64,000 nt of DNA from JANNWF01 sp052390415 (GTDB lineage Bacteria; Pseudomonadota; Gammaproteobacteria; Xanthomonadales; Xanthomonadaceae): NCBI GenBank assembly GCA_052390415.1, contig JBQTGY010000094.1, positions 7,107 through 71,106 of the forward strand. Direction: 5' to 3'. Shown here piece after piece: positions 26,468 to 34,791 of the stretch (the first letter of the stretch is position 1; the number at the start of each line of letters is the position of its first letter). A model generated the notes under the pieces. It worked only from the letters and a program-made list of their open reading frames with translations, did not search any database and was not told where the DNA came from. The position numbers were made by a program, and so were the translations under genes.

Positions 26468-27457
26468 ATGAACACGGATCATGATTCTCACTGGCGACCA
26501 GCCGCGACCATGGCGACGTTGCGCCTGCGCGCCAAGCTCAATGCCCTGGTCCGCGATCACTTTGCGCACACGGCGGCACTCGAAGTCGAGACGCCGATGC
26601 TCTCCCAGGCGGGCAACACCGATCCCAACATCGCCAGCTTTTCCCTGCTTTTTTCTGGTCCGACGACGGCGGGGGCAAGCCAACGCTGGCTGCGCACTTC
26701 GCCCGAGTTCGCGCTGAAGCGACTGCTCGCGGCGGGCGTCGGTGACTGCTATGAGCTGGGTCGCGTGTTTCGCGATGGCGAGGCGGGCGGTCGTCACAAT
26801 CCCGAGTTCAGCATGCTGGAGTGGTATCGGATCGGCTGGGATGACCAGCGATTGATGGCAGAGGCCGCGCAGCTGGTGATGGCTGCATTGGGATTGGTCG
26901 GCAAATCGGCGCGCGTTGAGCAAGTCAGCTATCGACAGCTATTCATCACAGCGCTGGCGCTGGATCCGATGACGGCAAGCTTGGACGAGCTGCGTGATCG
27001 CGCAACATCGATCCACATCGACCCTGTGGGCTTGACCCGTGATGCCTGGCTCGACCTGCTGCTGACCCATCTGATCCAGCCGCATTTCGCAAACGATCAA
27101 TTGCTGATGCTGCACGATTACCCGGCTTCGCAGTGCGCGCTGGCCAAGATTCGCGGCAAGGGCGTTGACGCTGTCGCCGAACGGTTCGAAGTATTTTTGG
27201 GGCCACTTGAGTTGGCCAACGGCTACCACGAGTTGACCGATGCCGCTGAACAACGACGTCGTTTCGAGCGTGATCTCGACACTCGGCAAGTGCGCGGTAC
27301 GCCCGCTCCCGCGATGGATGAGCGCTTGCTGGCAGCACTGAAATCGGGACTGCCGGCTTGCTCAGGGGTCGCGTTGGGAATGGATCGGTTGCTGGCAGCT
27401 ATGCTGGACTCGAACGAGATCGCAAGCACGCTCGCGTTTCCCTTCGCCCGCGCCTAA
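26468..27457 (+). CDS. epmA: Elongation factor P--(R)-beta-lysine ligase EpmA
   Basis: A lysyl-tRNA-synthetase paralogue (329 residues) that attaches (R)-beta-lysine to EF-P. Only the class II catalytic domain is present, with no anticodon-binding domain. Motif 2 is YELGRVFRDGEAGGRHNPEF, then SMLEWYR, LELANGYHEL and motif 3 GVALGMDRLL. The ATG giving MNTDHDSHW is preferred. The partner genes epmB and efp are not in the window. About 100 bases upstream hold no gene; GTGAC...GTCAC there could form a weak hairpin. Confidence 0.92.
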   Translation: MNTDHDSHWRPAATMATLRLRAKLNALVRDHFAHTAALEVETPMLSQAGNTDPNIASFSLLFSGPTTAGASQRWLRTSPEFALKRLLAAGVGDCYELGRVFRDGEAGGRHNPEFSMLEWYRIGWDDQRLMAEAAQLVMAALGLVGKSARVEQVSYRQLFITALALDPMTASLDELRDRATSIHIDPVGLTRDAWLDLLLTHLIQPHFANDQLLMLHDYPASQCALAKIRGKGVDAVAERFEVFLGPLELANGYHELTDAAEQRRRFERDLDTRQVRGTPAPAMDERLLAALKSGLPACSGVALGMDRLLAAMLDSNEIASTLAFPFARA

Positions 27458-27492
27458 GCACAACCGTGGTTGACTGCGGCAGCGGTGCTCCG

Positions 27493-28296
27493 CTAACGCA
27501 GGCCGGGAATGATCGCCGACAAAGCCCTGCGAAACGGTTTGATCGCCAGCGTCAGCGCTTCGCCACTCCACTTGAACAGGCGAGTCTGATCGATGCCTGA
27601 GAGGCCGCCCAGCAGTTCACCAAGATTGCGCGCGCCGGTGCCTGGCAACATGCACAGCGCTTGCGCGCGTTTGCCAACTGCGTAAGTGCTGGCGACCGAA
27701 GCGGCGATTTCGGTGACCAGCGCCGCGATGGGCAACATCCGCGCCAGCACCGGTCGATACAACAAGCCGGCAAACTGCTTGATCAGCTGTTCCACCGTTT
27801 GTTTGGAAAGCTGCTGCGCGCCGATATTGGCGGCGGTGGACAGCAGGATCACGCCGCGCTCTTCGGCGTCGGTGAGCTCGAGTTCGTAAAGTTGCAGGAT
27901 GTCGCGGACCAATTGCTGCTGGATCTTTCCCAGCGCCACGGTTTCCGCCACCGAGCCAAGCACAACCGGTGCGAGCTTGCCGAGCAGCGGTACCTTGCTG
28001 GTGATGGTCTTGATTGCGGCGGCGGTGCCGGCTTTCAGGCAAGCCGTTTGCAGAATCAGGTTGAAGCGTCGTTCGCGATCAGGTGCGCTCATCGGGCGCA
28101 GACGGCGGGCGCCGCTGATTTCAGGAGCAGCCACAGTCGCGCTGCGCTTCTTGGCTAGGCGCGTGGGCTTGGGCTCGGCCTTGCGTTTGCTTGCAGCCGC
28201 TCGCTTGGAAACTGATTTCACAGCGTTCGCGGGCGCCGAATCAGTCGATTCGTCACCTGCCTTGACGCGCTTGGTTGTCGCTTTGCGAGTGGCCAT
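27493..28296 (-). CDS. Uncharacterised protein with histone-like basic N-terminus
   Basis: A 267-residue protein that I cannot place firmly. Residues 1-65 are rich in Lys, Arg, Ala and Thr (MATRKATTKRVKAGDES, KRAAASKRKAEPKPTRLAKK), like histone-H1-type tails. The rest is a compact helical domain with amphipathic or hydrophobic stretches (VPLLGKLAPVVLGSVAETVAL, IAALVTEIAASVASTYAVGKRAQAL), faintly reminiscent of EcsC or DUF697-type membrane-associated proteins. It converges on epmA and diverges from mtnA. The ATG is chosen because upstream codons look non-coding. Confidence 0.65.
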   Translation of the reverse strand: MATRKATTKRVKAGDESTDSAPANAVKSVSKRAAASKRKAEPKPTRLAKKRSATVAAPEISGARRLRPMSAPDRERRFNLILQTACLKAGTAAAIKTITSKVPLLGKLAPVVLGSVAETVALGKIQQQLVRDILQLYELELTDAEERGVILLSTAANIGAQQLSKQTVEQLIKQFAGLLYRPVLARMLPIAALVTEIAASVASTYAVGKRAQALCMLPGTGARNLGELLGGLSGIDQTRLFKWSGEALTLAIKPFRRALSAIIPGLR

Positions 28297-28357
28297 GCCC
28301 GCAGGATAGCGCTCGCGTCGGCAAGACAACAGCCGGAGCGGCACGCGCTGCTGGATA

Positions 28358-28409
28358 GGGTCTGTTGACATTCATGGAGTAGGCCTGCTCCAAGAATGTC
28401 AACCGACCC
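28358..28409. repeat. 52-bp imperfect palindrome between divergent genes
   Basis: Left arm GGGTCTGTTGACATTCATGG pairs with right arm CCAAGAATGTCAACCGACCC, continuing to arms of 25 bases with three mismatches around a central GC. It lies between the starts of the basic unknown protein and mtnA, so it is not a terminator. It may be an operator or a small dispersed element. Confidence 0.6.
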
Positions 28410-28451
28410 TGGAGTATTCTGCGCGCCGGTTTCGAACACAGGTATCGCACC

Positions 28452-29522
28452 ATGACTTCCTCCGCCACGATGGACTACGCGCGCTATGACCGCGTGCGTG
28501 CGGTGAGTTGGCGCGACGATGCGCTGCTGCTGCTCGATCAGCGCAAGTTGCCCTTCGTGCAGGAAGAGATTCGCTGCGAGACGGCTGCGGCGGTCGCGCA
28601 AGCCATCCGCGATCTGGTGGTGCGCGGTGCGCCGGCAATAGGCATTGCAGCGGCTTGGGGCGTGGTGCTTGCCTCGCAATGCGTGGTCGCCAACGTGGGC
28701 GAAGAAGCGCGGAAGTCGCTCTCTGCAACGCTCGCCGAGTTGAATGGTGCGCGGCCGACCGCGGTCAATCTGGCGTGGGCGCTGCGCCGCATGAGTCTCT
28801 GTTTGAGCAGGTCCGGCCAGGATTGGCGAGAGCAGTTGTTGGCTGAAGCTCAGGCCATCGAAACTGAAGACCTCGCTGCGAATCACCGCATGGGCGGTTC
28901 GGGCGCGGCGCTGATCGCGCCTGGTTCCGCCGTATTGACCCATTGCAATACGGGATCTTTGGCCACGGCGGGGTTCGGTACTGCCTTGGGCGTGATTCGC
29001 GCAGGTGTTGCCGAAGGTCGGATCGACAAGGTGTTTGCGGGCGAAACGCGGCCGTGGCTGCAGGGCGCGCGTCTGACCTTGTGGGAGCTGATGCAAGACG
29101 GAATCGACGTGACGCTGATAGCCGATTCCGCGGCCGCGCATCTGATGGCAAGCGGCAAGCTGCAGTGGGTGATCGTCGGCGCCGATCGCATCTGCGCCAA
29201 CGGTGATGTGGCCAACAAGATAGGTACCTATGGCCTCGCCATCCTCGCCAGACATCATGGTGTTCGCTTCATGGTGGTGGCGCCGGCTTCGACCATCGAT
29301 CTTGCCACCGGCAGCGGTGACCTCATCGACATCGAGCAACGCGATGCCGCTGAACTGCTGAACCTGGGCGGGATCGCCACGGCCGCACCCGGTGGCAAGG
29401 CGTGGAATCCCGTATTTGATATCACCCCGGCTAACCTGATCGATGCCATCGTCACCGAGCATGGAGTGGTCCTGGACCCTGACGCTGCGAAGATGAACAG
29501 CGCATTCGGACGACCTGCATAA
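28452..29522 (+). CDS. mtnA: Methylthioribose-1-phosphate isomerase
   Basis: Converts 5-methylthioribose-1-phosphate to the ribulose form in methionine salvage. Family motifs: VRGAPAIGIAAAWGVVLA, the catalytic Cys region LTHCNTGSLATAGFGTALG, and IVGADRICANGDVANKIGTYG with the conserved Asp. Length 356 is normal. No other salvage gene (mtnB/C/D, mtnP) is in the window. It is followed 200 bases later by gyrA on the same strand; no good terminator is seen between them. Confidence 0.96.
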   Translation: MTSSATMDYARYDRVRAVSWRDDALLLLDQRKLPFVQEEIRCETAAAVAQAIRDLVVRGAPAIGIAAAWGVVLASQCVVANVGEEARKSLSATLAELNGARPTAVNLAWALRRMSLCLSRSGQDWREQLLAEAQAIETEDLAANHRMGGSGAALIAPGSAVLTHCNTGSLATAGFGTALGVIRAGVAEGRIDKVFAGETRPWLQGARLTLWELMQDGIDVTLIADSAAAHLMASGKLQWVIVGADRICANGDVANKIGTYGLAILARHHGVRFMVVAPASTIDLATGSGDLIDIEQRDAAELLNLGGIATAAPGGKAWNPVFDITPANLIDAIVTEHGVVLDPDAAKMNSAFGRPA

Positions 29523-29724
29523 GCCTCGCGCAGGCTCACGTTTTCAACCGTCTGTGACCGCTGGGCAAGCGCGGTCCGCCGCTCGCAGAGATAGGTCGAA
29601 ACTGGCCCCCGTGCTAAGATTTGGGGTTAGTCAGCAGCGTTGATTCTCCCCGCTCAAACGTCTGTCGCCTCTCCCGGCGGCCACTGCGTGCGGCGCTGCA
29701 AATCGCCCACCCTTTGGATTTCGC

Positions 29725-32349
29725 ATGGCAGAACTGGCAAAAGAGATCATCCCGGTAAACCTCGAAGACGAGATGCGCAAGAGCTATCTCGATTACGCGA
29801 TGAGCGTGATCGTGGGGCGCGCGCTTCCGGATGTCCGGGACGGCTTGAAACCAGTGCATCGGCGCGTGTTGTATGCGATGAGCGAGCTCGGCGCGCACAG
29901 CAACAAGCCGTATTACAAGTCGGCGCGTATCGTCGGTGACGTCATCGGCAAGTTCCATCCGCCCGGCGATGCATCCGTTTACGACACCCTGGTGCGAATG
30001 GCGCAGCCGTTCTCATTGCGCTATTTGCTGGTGGACGGCCAAGGTAACTTCGGCTCGGTCGACGGCGATCCACCGGCGGCGATGCGATACACCGAGGCGC
30101 GCTTGTCGCGTCTGGCCCACGAGTTGCTGGCCGATATCGAAAAGGAAACGGTCGATTTCCAGCCCAATTACGACGAAAAAGAGCTCGAGCCGAAAGTCCT
30201 GCCGACGCGCTTTCCGAACTTGCTGGTCAACGGCTCCGCCGGTATCGCGGTGGGCATGGCGACCAACATTCCGCCGCACAACCTGTCCGAAATCATCGCC
30301 GCAACGTTGGCCCTGATCGACGATCCAGAAATCGAGATCGAAGCCCTGATGGAACATGTGCCGGGGCCGGATTTTCCGACCGCGGGCATCATCAACGGCT
30401 CCGCAGGAATTCACGCCGCCTATCGCACCGGTCGTGGCCGCGTGCTGATGCGTGCGCGCGCCGAAATTGAAGTCGACGAAAACACCAATCGCGAAGCGAT
30501 CATCGTCAACGAGTTACCGTACCAGGTGAACAAGGCGCGGCTGATCGAGAAGATCGCCGAGCTGGTGAAAGAGAAGAAGCTGGAAGGCATCTCTGAGTTG
30601 CGTGACGAGTCCGACAAGGACGGCATGCGCATCTTCATCGAGATCAAGCGCGGAGAAGCCGCCGACGTGGTGCTCAACAACCTGTATCAGCAGACGCAGA
30701 TGCAGTCGGTGTTCGGCATCAACATGGTGGCGTTGGTTGACGGCCGTCCGCAGTTGTTGACGCTCAAGGCAATGCTGGAGGCGTTCATCCGCCACCGTCG
30801 TGAAGTGGTCACCCGTCGCACCATTTTCGAGCTGCGCAAAGCACGCGCCCGCGCCCATATCCTCGAAGGTTTGACGGTCGCGCTGGCCAACATCGATGAA
30901 ATGATCGAGTTGATCAAGACCTCAGAGAGCCCAGCCATCGCCCGCGAGCGCATGTTGGAGCGGCGCTGGGATGCCGGCATGGTGCGCGCGTTGTTGTCAG
31001 CGGCGGGTGCGTCGGCGTCGCAGCCTGAAGGCTTGGCGGAAGGTTTGGGTTTGCTCGAAGACGGCTATCAGCTGTCGGAAGTGCAGGCCAAGGAAATTCT
31101 GGAGATGCGCCTGAACCGCCTGACCGGGCTGGAACAGGAAAGGCTTACCGACGAATACCGGGCGCTGCTGGAAGTCATCGCCGCATTGATCCTGATCCTG
31201 GAAGACCCGGATCGTCTGTTGCAGGTGATTCGCGACGAACTGCAATCCTTGCTCGCCGAGTACGGCGACGCGCGTCGCACCGAGATTCGCGCCAGTCAGG
31301 AAGATCTCGACATTCTCGATCTGATTGCCCCGGAAGACGTGGTGGTGACGCTCTCGCACGCGGGTTACGCGAAGCGCCAGCCGGTCACCAGCTATCGCGC
31401 CCAGCGCCGTGGTGGGCGTGGGCGTAGCGCCACCGCGATCAAGGAAGAGGATTTCGTCGAGCGGCTGTGGATCGCCAACACCCACGACGTGCTGCTCAGC
31501 TTCACCAGTAGTGGCAAGGTGTTCTGGCCGAAGGTGTATCAACTGCCGGATGCCGGTCCCAATGCACGTGGGCGGCCGATCATCAATTTTGTCGCGCTTG
31601 AGCCGGGCGAAAAAATTCAGGCCGTGCTGCCGGTGCGCGACTTTCCTGAAGACATGTTCGTGTTCTTCGCAACGTCCAAAGGCACGGTCAAGAAAACGCC
31701 GCTGGTCGAATACTCCTATCAGTTGGCGCGCGGCAAGATCGCGATCAGCCTGGACGAAGGTGACTCGCTGGTGGATGTTGCGATCACTGACGGCAAGCGC
31801 GACATCCTGTTGTTCTCATCCAACGGCAAGGCAGCGCGCTTTGTCGAATCGGAAGTGCGTTCGATGGGGCGCACCGCTACTGGTGTGCGCGGCATGCGCT
31901 TGGCCGAAGGCGAGCGCGTGGTGTCGATGATCGTGGCGCAAGACGACGGCGAGATTCTTACCGCCAGCGCCAACGGCTTCGGCAAGCGCACTCCGCTTGA
32001 AGACTACCCACGAAAGGGCCGTGGCTCACAAGGCGTGATCGCGATCCAGACCAGCGACCGCAATGGCGCCTTGGTGGGCGCGATCCAGCTGGATGATCGC
32101 CACGAAGTGATGTTGATCAGCGATCAGGGCACCTTGGTGCGTACGCGAGCCGCCGAAATTGCTCGCGTTGGCCGCAACACCCAAGGCGTGACCTTGATCA
32201 GGCTGCCGGCCGATGAAGTGCTTGCAGGCGTGGTTCGCGTCGACGCCTTGGAAGAGGATGAAGTGCTGATCGCCGATGCTGGTATTTCGCTCACCGAAGG
32301 CGGCGATGCGGTGGCTGCTGCCGAGCCTATCGACTCCGGCGATGCCTAA
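29725..32349 (+). CDS. gyrA: DNA gyrase subunit A
   Basis: The DNA-cleaving subunit of gyrase (874 residues, the E. coli length). The catalytic Tyr122 lies in AMRYTEARLSRL. The GyrA box QRRGGRG distinguishes it from ParC, and the beta-pinwheel CTD ends in an acidic tail. The quinolone region reads HPPGDASVYDTLVRM: position 83 is Ala (Ser in E. coli), 84 is Ser, 87 is Asp, and 80 is Pro instead of His. Residues 116-117 are Pro-Pro (Ser-Ala in E. coli). These differences are natural variation by reading, not proof of selected resistance. Confidence 0.97.
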   Translation: MAELAKEIIPVNLEDEMRKSYLDYAMSVIVGRALPDVRDGLKPVHRRVLYAMSELGAHSNKPYYKSARIVGDVIGKFHPPGDASVYDTLVRMAQPFSLRYLLVDGQGNFGSVDGDPPAAMRYTEARLSRLAHELLADIEKETVDFQPNYDEKELEPKVLPTRFPNLLVNGSAGIAVGMATNIPPHNLSEIIAATLALIDDPEIEIEALMEHVPGPDFPTAGIINGSAGIHAAYRTGRGRVLMRARAEIEVDENTNREAIIVNELPYQVNKARLIEKIAELVKEKKLEGISELRDESDKDGMRIFIEIKRGEAADVVLNNLYQQTQMQSVFGINMVALVDGRPQLLTLKAMLEAFIRHRREVVTRRTIFELRKARARAHILEGLTVALANIDEMIELIKTSESPAIARERMLERRWDAGMVRALLSAAGASASQPEGLAEGLGLLEDGYQLSEVQAKEILEMRLNRLTGLEQERLTDEYRALLEVIAALILILEDPDRLLQVIRDELQSLLAEYGDARRTEIRASQEDLDILDLIAPEDVVVTLSHAGYAKRQPVTSYRAQRRGGRGRSATAIKEEDFVERLWIANTHDVLLSFTSSGKVFWPKVYQLPDAGPNARGRPIINFVALEPGEKIQAVLPVRDFPEDMFVFFATSKGTVKKTPLVEYSYQLARGKIAISLDEGDSLVDVAITDGKRDILLFSSNGKAARFVESEVRSMGRTATGVRGMRLAEGERVVSMIVAQDDGEILTASANGFGKRTPLEDYPRKGRGSQGVIAIQTSDRNGALVGAIQLDDRHEVMLISDQGTLVRTRAAEIARVGRNTQGVTLIRLPADEVLAGVVRVDALEEDEVLIADAGISLTEGGDAVAAAEPIDSGDA

Positions 32350-32355
32350 TCAAGA

Positions 32356-32389
32356 CAGCTGGCTCACGCCACTGCGCGCGAGCCAGCTG
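32356..32389. terminator. Probable bidirectional terminator between gyrA and peroxiredoxin
   Basis: Perfect 10-base arms CAGCTGGCTC and GAGCCAGCTG flank a 14-base loop, seven bases after the gyrA stop and between two convergent genes. There is no clear T-run on either side, so the call rests on the stem and position. Confidence 0.5.
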
Positions 32390-32417
32390 ATCACCGGGCG
32401 AAGCGAACCGGCCTGAA

Positions 32418-32897
32418 TCAGGCCAGCTGCGCCAACACGTATTCCGCCGCCGAGACGCGAAATTCGCCAGGCGCTTCCACATGCAGTTGCTTGACCACGC
32501 CATCTTCGGCGTACAGCGCAAAGCGCTGACTGCGAACGCCCATGCCAAAGCCGCTGGCATCGAGTTCCAGACCCAGGGCCCTGGCGAATTCGCCATTGCC
32601 ATCGGCCAGCAGTTGCATGGTGTCGGGCACGCTCATCGATTTGCCCCAGGCGCTCATCACGAATGCATCGTTGACCGACACGCAGGCAACATCGATGCCT
32701 TTGGCGGTAAAGGCGGCCAGGTTGTCGACAAAGCCCGGCACGTGGCGGGCCGAGCAGGTAGGGGTGAAGGCGCCCGGCACCGAGAACAACACTACTTTCT
32801 TGCCGGCGAAAATACTGTCGGTGGAAACCGCTTGCACGCCATCCTTGATCAGGTTGAGGGTGGCAGCGGGGATGCGGTCGCCTACTTGAATCGTCAT
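32418..32897 (-). CDS. Peroxiredoxin (Prx5 / AhpC-TSA type)
   Basis: A 159-residue thiol peroxidase that reduces hydroperoxides. The peroxidatic motif PGAFTPTCSARHVPGF places the active Cys at residue 48. A second Cys (Cys72, in VACVSVND) is at the usual Prx5 position and is probably not the resolving one. SQRFALYAEDGVVKQL is typical of the bacterial Prx5 group, which usually uses glutaredoxin or glutathione. The open frame extends far upstream, antisense to hsp20, but the conserved start is MTIQVGDRIP. Confidence 0.93.
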   Translation of the reverse strand: MTIQVGDRIPAATLNLIKDGVQAVSTDSIFAGKKVVLFSVPGAFTPTCSARHVPGFVDNLAAFTAKGIDVACVSVNDAFVMSAWGKSMSVPDTMQLLADGNGEFARALGLELDASGFGMGVRSQRFALYAEDGVVKQLHVEAPGEFRVSAAEYVLAQLA

Positions 32898-33002
32898 TGG
32901 ATCGGCTCTCACGTTGGGGAAGACCGGGAAGGGTAGCGCCCGGCGCGTGACGCGTCGATGTACGGCGGTCTCTGAACGGCGAAAACGAGGGTTTGAGTGG
33001 CT

Positions 33003-33030
33003 CTTGAAATTCGCAGCGCAAGCATCACTT
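33003..33030 (+). promoter_or_regulatory. Candidate sigma-32 heat-shock promoter for hsp20-cbpA
   Basis: A perfect -35 word CTTGAAA (33003-33009) is followed after about 14 bases by CATCACTT, a partial match to the sigma-32 -10 (CCCCATNT). It sits 66 bases before the hsp20 ATG, and the downstream genes are chaperones. The -10 match is weak. Confidence 0.45.
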
Positions 33031-33074
33031 TCAGCGCAAGGACGACGCCGTCGTCCATCGATCTGGAGACACTC

Positions 33075-33524
33075 ATGAGCACCCATCTTCATCAAGTCCG
33101 TCGCCCCGGCAGTCTGTTCCAGGACGAGCTCAAGCAAGCCTTCGACAAGTTTTTCGGGGATGCCGAGAGCGATCAATCCAATGTGGTGACCAGTCAGTGG
33201 ACGCCTCGCGTTGACATCCGCGAGGAACCCACGCGCTTCGTGATTCTGGCCGATGTGCCGGGCGTTGATCCAAAAGCCATCGAGATCAACATGGACAAGG
33301 GCATTCTGTCGATTCGCGGCGAGCGCACTGCACCTGCAGGCGAACAAGGTGAACGCTATTCCCGCGTCGAACGCAGCCACGGCCTGTTCTATCGCCGCTT
33401 TGCTCTGCCCGACAGCGCCAACGCCGACGGCATCAGCGCCAACGGTGGCCATGGTGTGCTTGAAATCTCGATCCCGAAGAAGGCTGAAACCACGCCGCGT
33501 CGGATCGAGGTCAACCTGGGCTAA
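33075..33524 (+). CDS. Small heat-shock protein Hsp20
   Basis: An ATP-independent holdase (149 residues) that keeps denatured proteins soluble. The alpha-crystallin domain runs from about residue 40 (WTPRVDIREEPTRFVILADVPGV) through DKGILSIRGERT and ends in the conserved GVLEISIPK. The C-terminal anchoring tail RRIEVNLG carries an I-x-V form of the IXI motif. The chosen ATG gives MSTHLHQVRR. It is paired with a DnaJ-type co-chaperone gene 87 bases downstream. Confidence 0.94.
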   Translation: MSTHLHQVRRPGSLFQDELKQAFDKFFGDAESDQSNVVTSQWTPRVDIREEPTRFVILADVPGVDPKAIEINMDKGILSIRGERTAPAGEQGERYSRVERSHGLFYRRFALPDSANADGISANGGHGVLEISIPKKAETTPRRIEVNLG

Positions 33525-33549
33525 GCTCGGCGGAGTCGACTCACCGCCA

Positions 33550-33583
33550 GCGAAACCCGCGATCAAAAGGTCGCGGGTTTCGC
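33550..33583 (+). terminator. Strong hairpin between hsp20 and cbpA
   Basis: Perfect 13-base arms GCGAAACCCGCGA and TCGCGGGTTTCGC enclose an 8-base loop. No U-tract follows (GGCGCTTAAC), so read-through into cbpA is likely. It may act as a partial terminator or as a stabilising 3' end for an hsp20-only transcript. Confidence 0.5.
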
Positions 33584-33611
33584 GGCGCTTAACCTCGTGA
33601 AATGAAAGCGC

Positions 33612-34499
33612 ATGCAGTTCAAAGACTATTACGACATTCTCGGGGTCAAACCCGAGGCCAGCGAGGCGGAGATCAAGACCGCCTATCGGCGGCTTGCGCG
33701 CAAATTCCATCCCGACGTCAGCAAGGAAGCAGGTGCCGAGGAACGCTTCAAGACCATCAATGAGGCCTACGAGGCGCTGAAGGATCCTGAGCGCCGTGCG
33801 GCGTATGACCAACTCAAGGCACGCGGCTTTCGCGCGGGTCAGGAGTACCAGCCGGGTCACGGTCAACCCGGCTACGGCTTTGATCCGCGCGAAGGCTTCT
33901 CAGGCGGCGACGGGGCGTCGGGATTCAGTGATTTCTTTGAATCCCTGTTTGGTCGCTCGCGGCAATCCGAGCGCGGACCCACGTTTGCCGCCGGCCGCGA
34001 TCAACAGGCCACCATCAAGGTCGACCTTGACGTCGTCTTCAACGGTGGCATGCAGCGTGTTCGCATCGATGATCGAACTCTGGAAGTGCGCATTCCACGC
34101 GGTATTGCTCCGGGGCAGCAGATCCGGCTGGCCAAGCAAGGCCGTGGTGGGGCGGACTTGCGCCTGGAGATCGCGTACCGGCCGCATCCACAGTTCAAGC
34201 TCGACGGTCGTGATCTGCACTATCTGCTGCCGATCACGCCCTGGGAAGCCGCGCTCGGCGCCGAGATCGGAGTGCCGACCATGGCGGGTACCGTGCAACT
34301 GAAGATTCCGGCTGGCTCAGACAGTGGCAAACGTTTGCGACTGCGCGGCCGCGGCATGCCCGAGGGTGGGCAAGCACAAAACAGTGGCGATCAGATCGTC
34401 GAACTCAGCGTGCGCGTTCCGCCGGCCAGCACCGACGAGCAACGCGAGTGGTATCGAAAAATGGCTGAGCTTTTTCCGTTTGCCCCTCGAACTGCCTGA
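33612..34499 (+). CDS. cbpA: Curved DNA-binding protein / DnaJ-type co-chaperone CbpA
   Basis: A J-domain protein (295 residues) that stimulates DnaK. The J domain starts MQFKDYYDILGVKPEAS and has the HPD tripeptide at 33-35. A Gly/Phe-rich linker (GYGFDPREGFSGGDGASGF) follows, and then two substrate-binding domains without a zinc-finger region (IRLAKQGRGG, SDSGKRLRLRGRGMP). Lack of the CxxCxGxG repeats separates it from DnaJ proper. A good candidate to be in the same heat-induced operon as hsp20. Confidence 0.93.
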   Translation: MQFKDYYDILGVKPEASEAEIKTAYRRLARKFHPDVSKEAGAEERFKTINEAYEALKDPERRAAYDQLKARGFRAGQEYQPGHGQPGYGFDPREGFSGGDGASGFSDFFESLFGRSRQSERGPTFAAGRDQQATIKVDLDVVFNGGMQRVRIDDRTLEVRIPRGIAPGQQIRLAKQGRGGADLRLEIAYRPHPQFKLDGRDLHYLLPITPWEAALGAEIGVPTMAGTVQLKIPAGSDSGKRLRLRGRGMPEGGQAQNSGDQIVELSVRVPPASTDEQREWYRKMAELFPFAPRTA

Positions 34500-34651
34500 T
34501 CCGTCAGGCGTGTGGGTGATTCATTCCTCGGCACGCGTGACTTGAAGATCAGTCGAACAGGCTCGGCTATACAGACTTTTCTTGAATGGCGACGGGCGCT
34601 TGTAGAGCTTGCGCCGTTGCTCCGTTAGCCACGCCGCAGGCCTGCCAGCCG

Positions 34652-34702
34652 AAACAGCCGAGCAAGTTCGAGCGCGCCGCGCACGCCTTCGCTTCGCTCG
34701 GT
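34652..34702 (-). repeat. Dispersed repeat, copy 2 of 3 (ACCGRGCGAA family)
   Basis: On the minus strand this reads ACCGAGCGAAGCGAAGGCGT, then a GC-rich hairpin, then CGAACTTGCTCGGCTGTTT. It matches 59608-59659 closely, including the CGAACTTGCTCGGCTG end. The whole gap 34500-34791 between cbpA and the binding-protein gene shows no gene, only this repeat and related GC-rich words. Confidence 0.65.
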
Positions 34703-34791
34703 GGGGATCTACACGATCTCGCCCAGGCGTGCGGCAGCGGATCTCCGGGAGCGGAGCCTGCTCCGCCAAACGCTCGACTGAGCAGCGAGCG

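Noticed and set aside
28218..29462. 414-codon minus-strand frame opposite mtnA
   Set aside because: mtnA on the plus strand has all family motifs; the antisense frame has none.
29523..29540. Possible terminator after mtnA (AGCCT-CGCGC-AGGCT)
   Set aside because: Stem of only five base pairs and no adjacent T-run; too weak to list.
29590..29620. Possible gyrA promoter with -10 TAAGAT
   Set aside because: No acceptable -35 at the right spacing could be chosen; not supportable by eye.
32898..33866. N-terminal extension of the peroxiredoxin frame
   Set aside because: The frame stays open for 320 more codons only by running antisense through hsp20 and into cbpA; the peroxiredoxin start MTIQVGDRIP is conserved.
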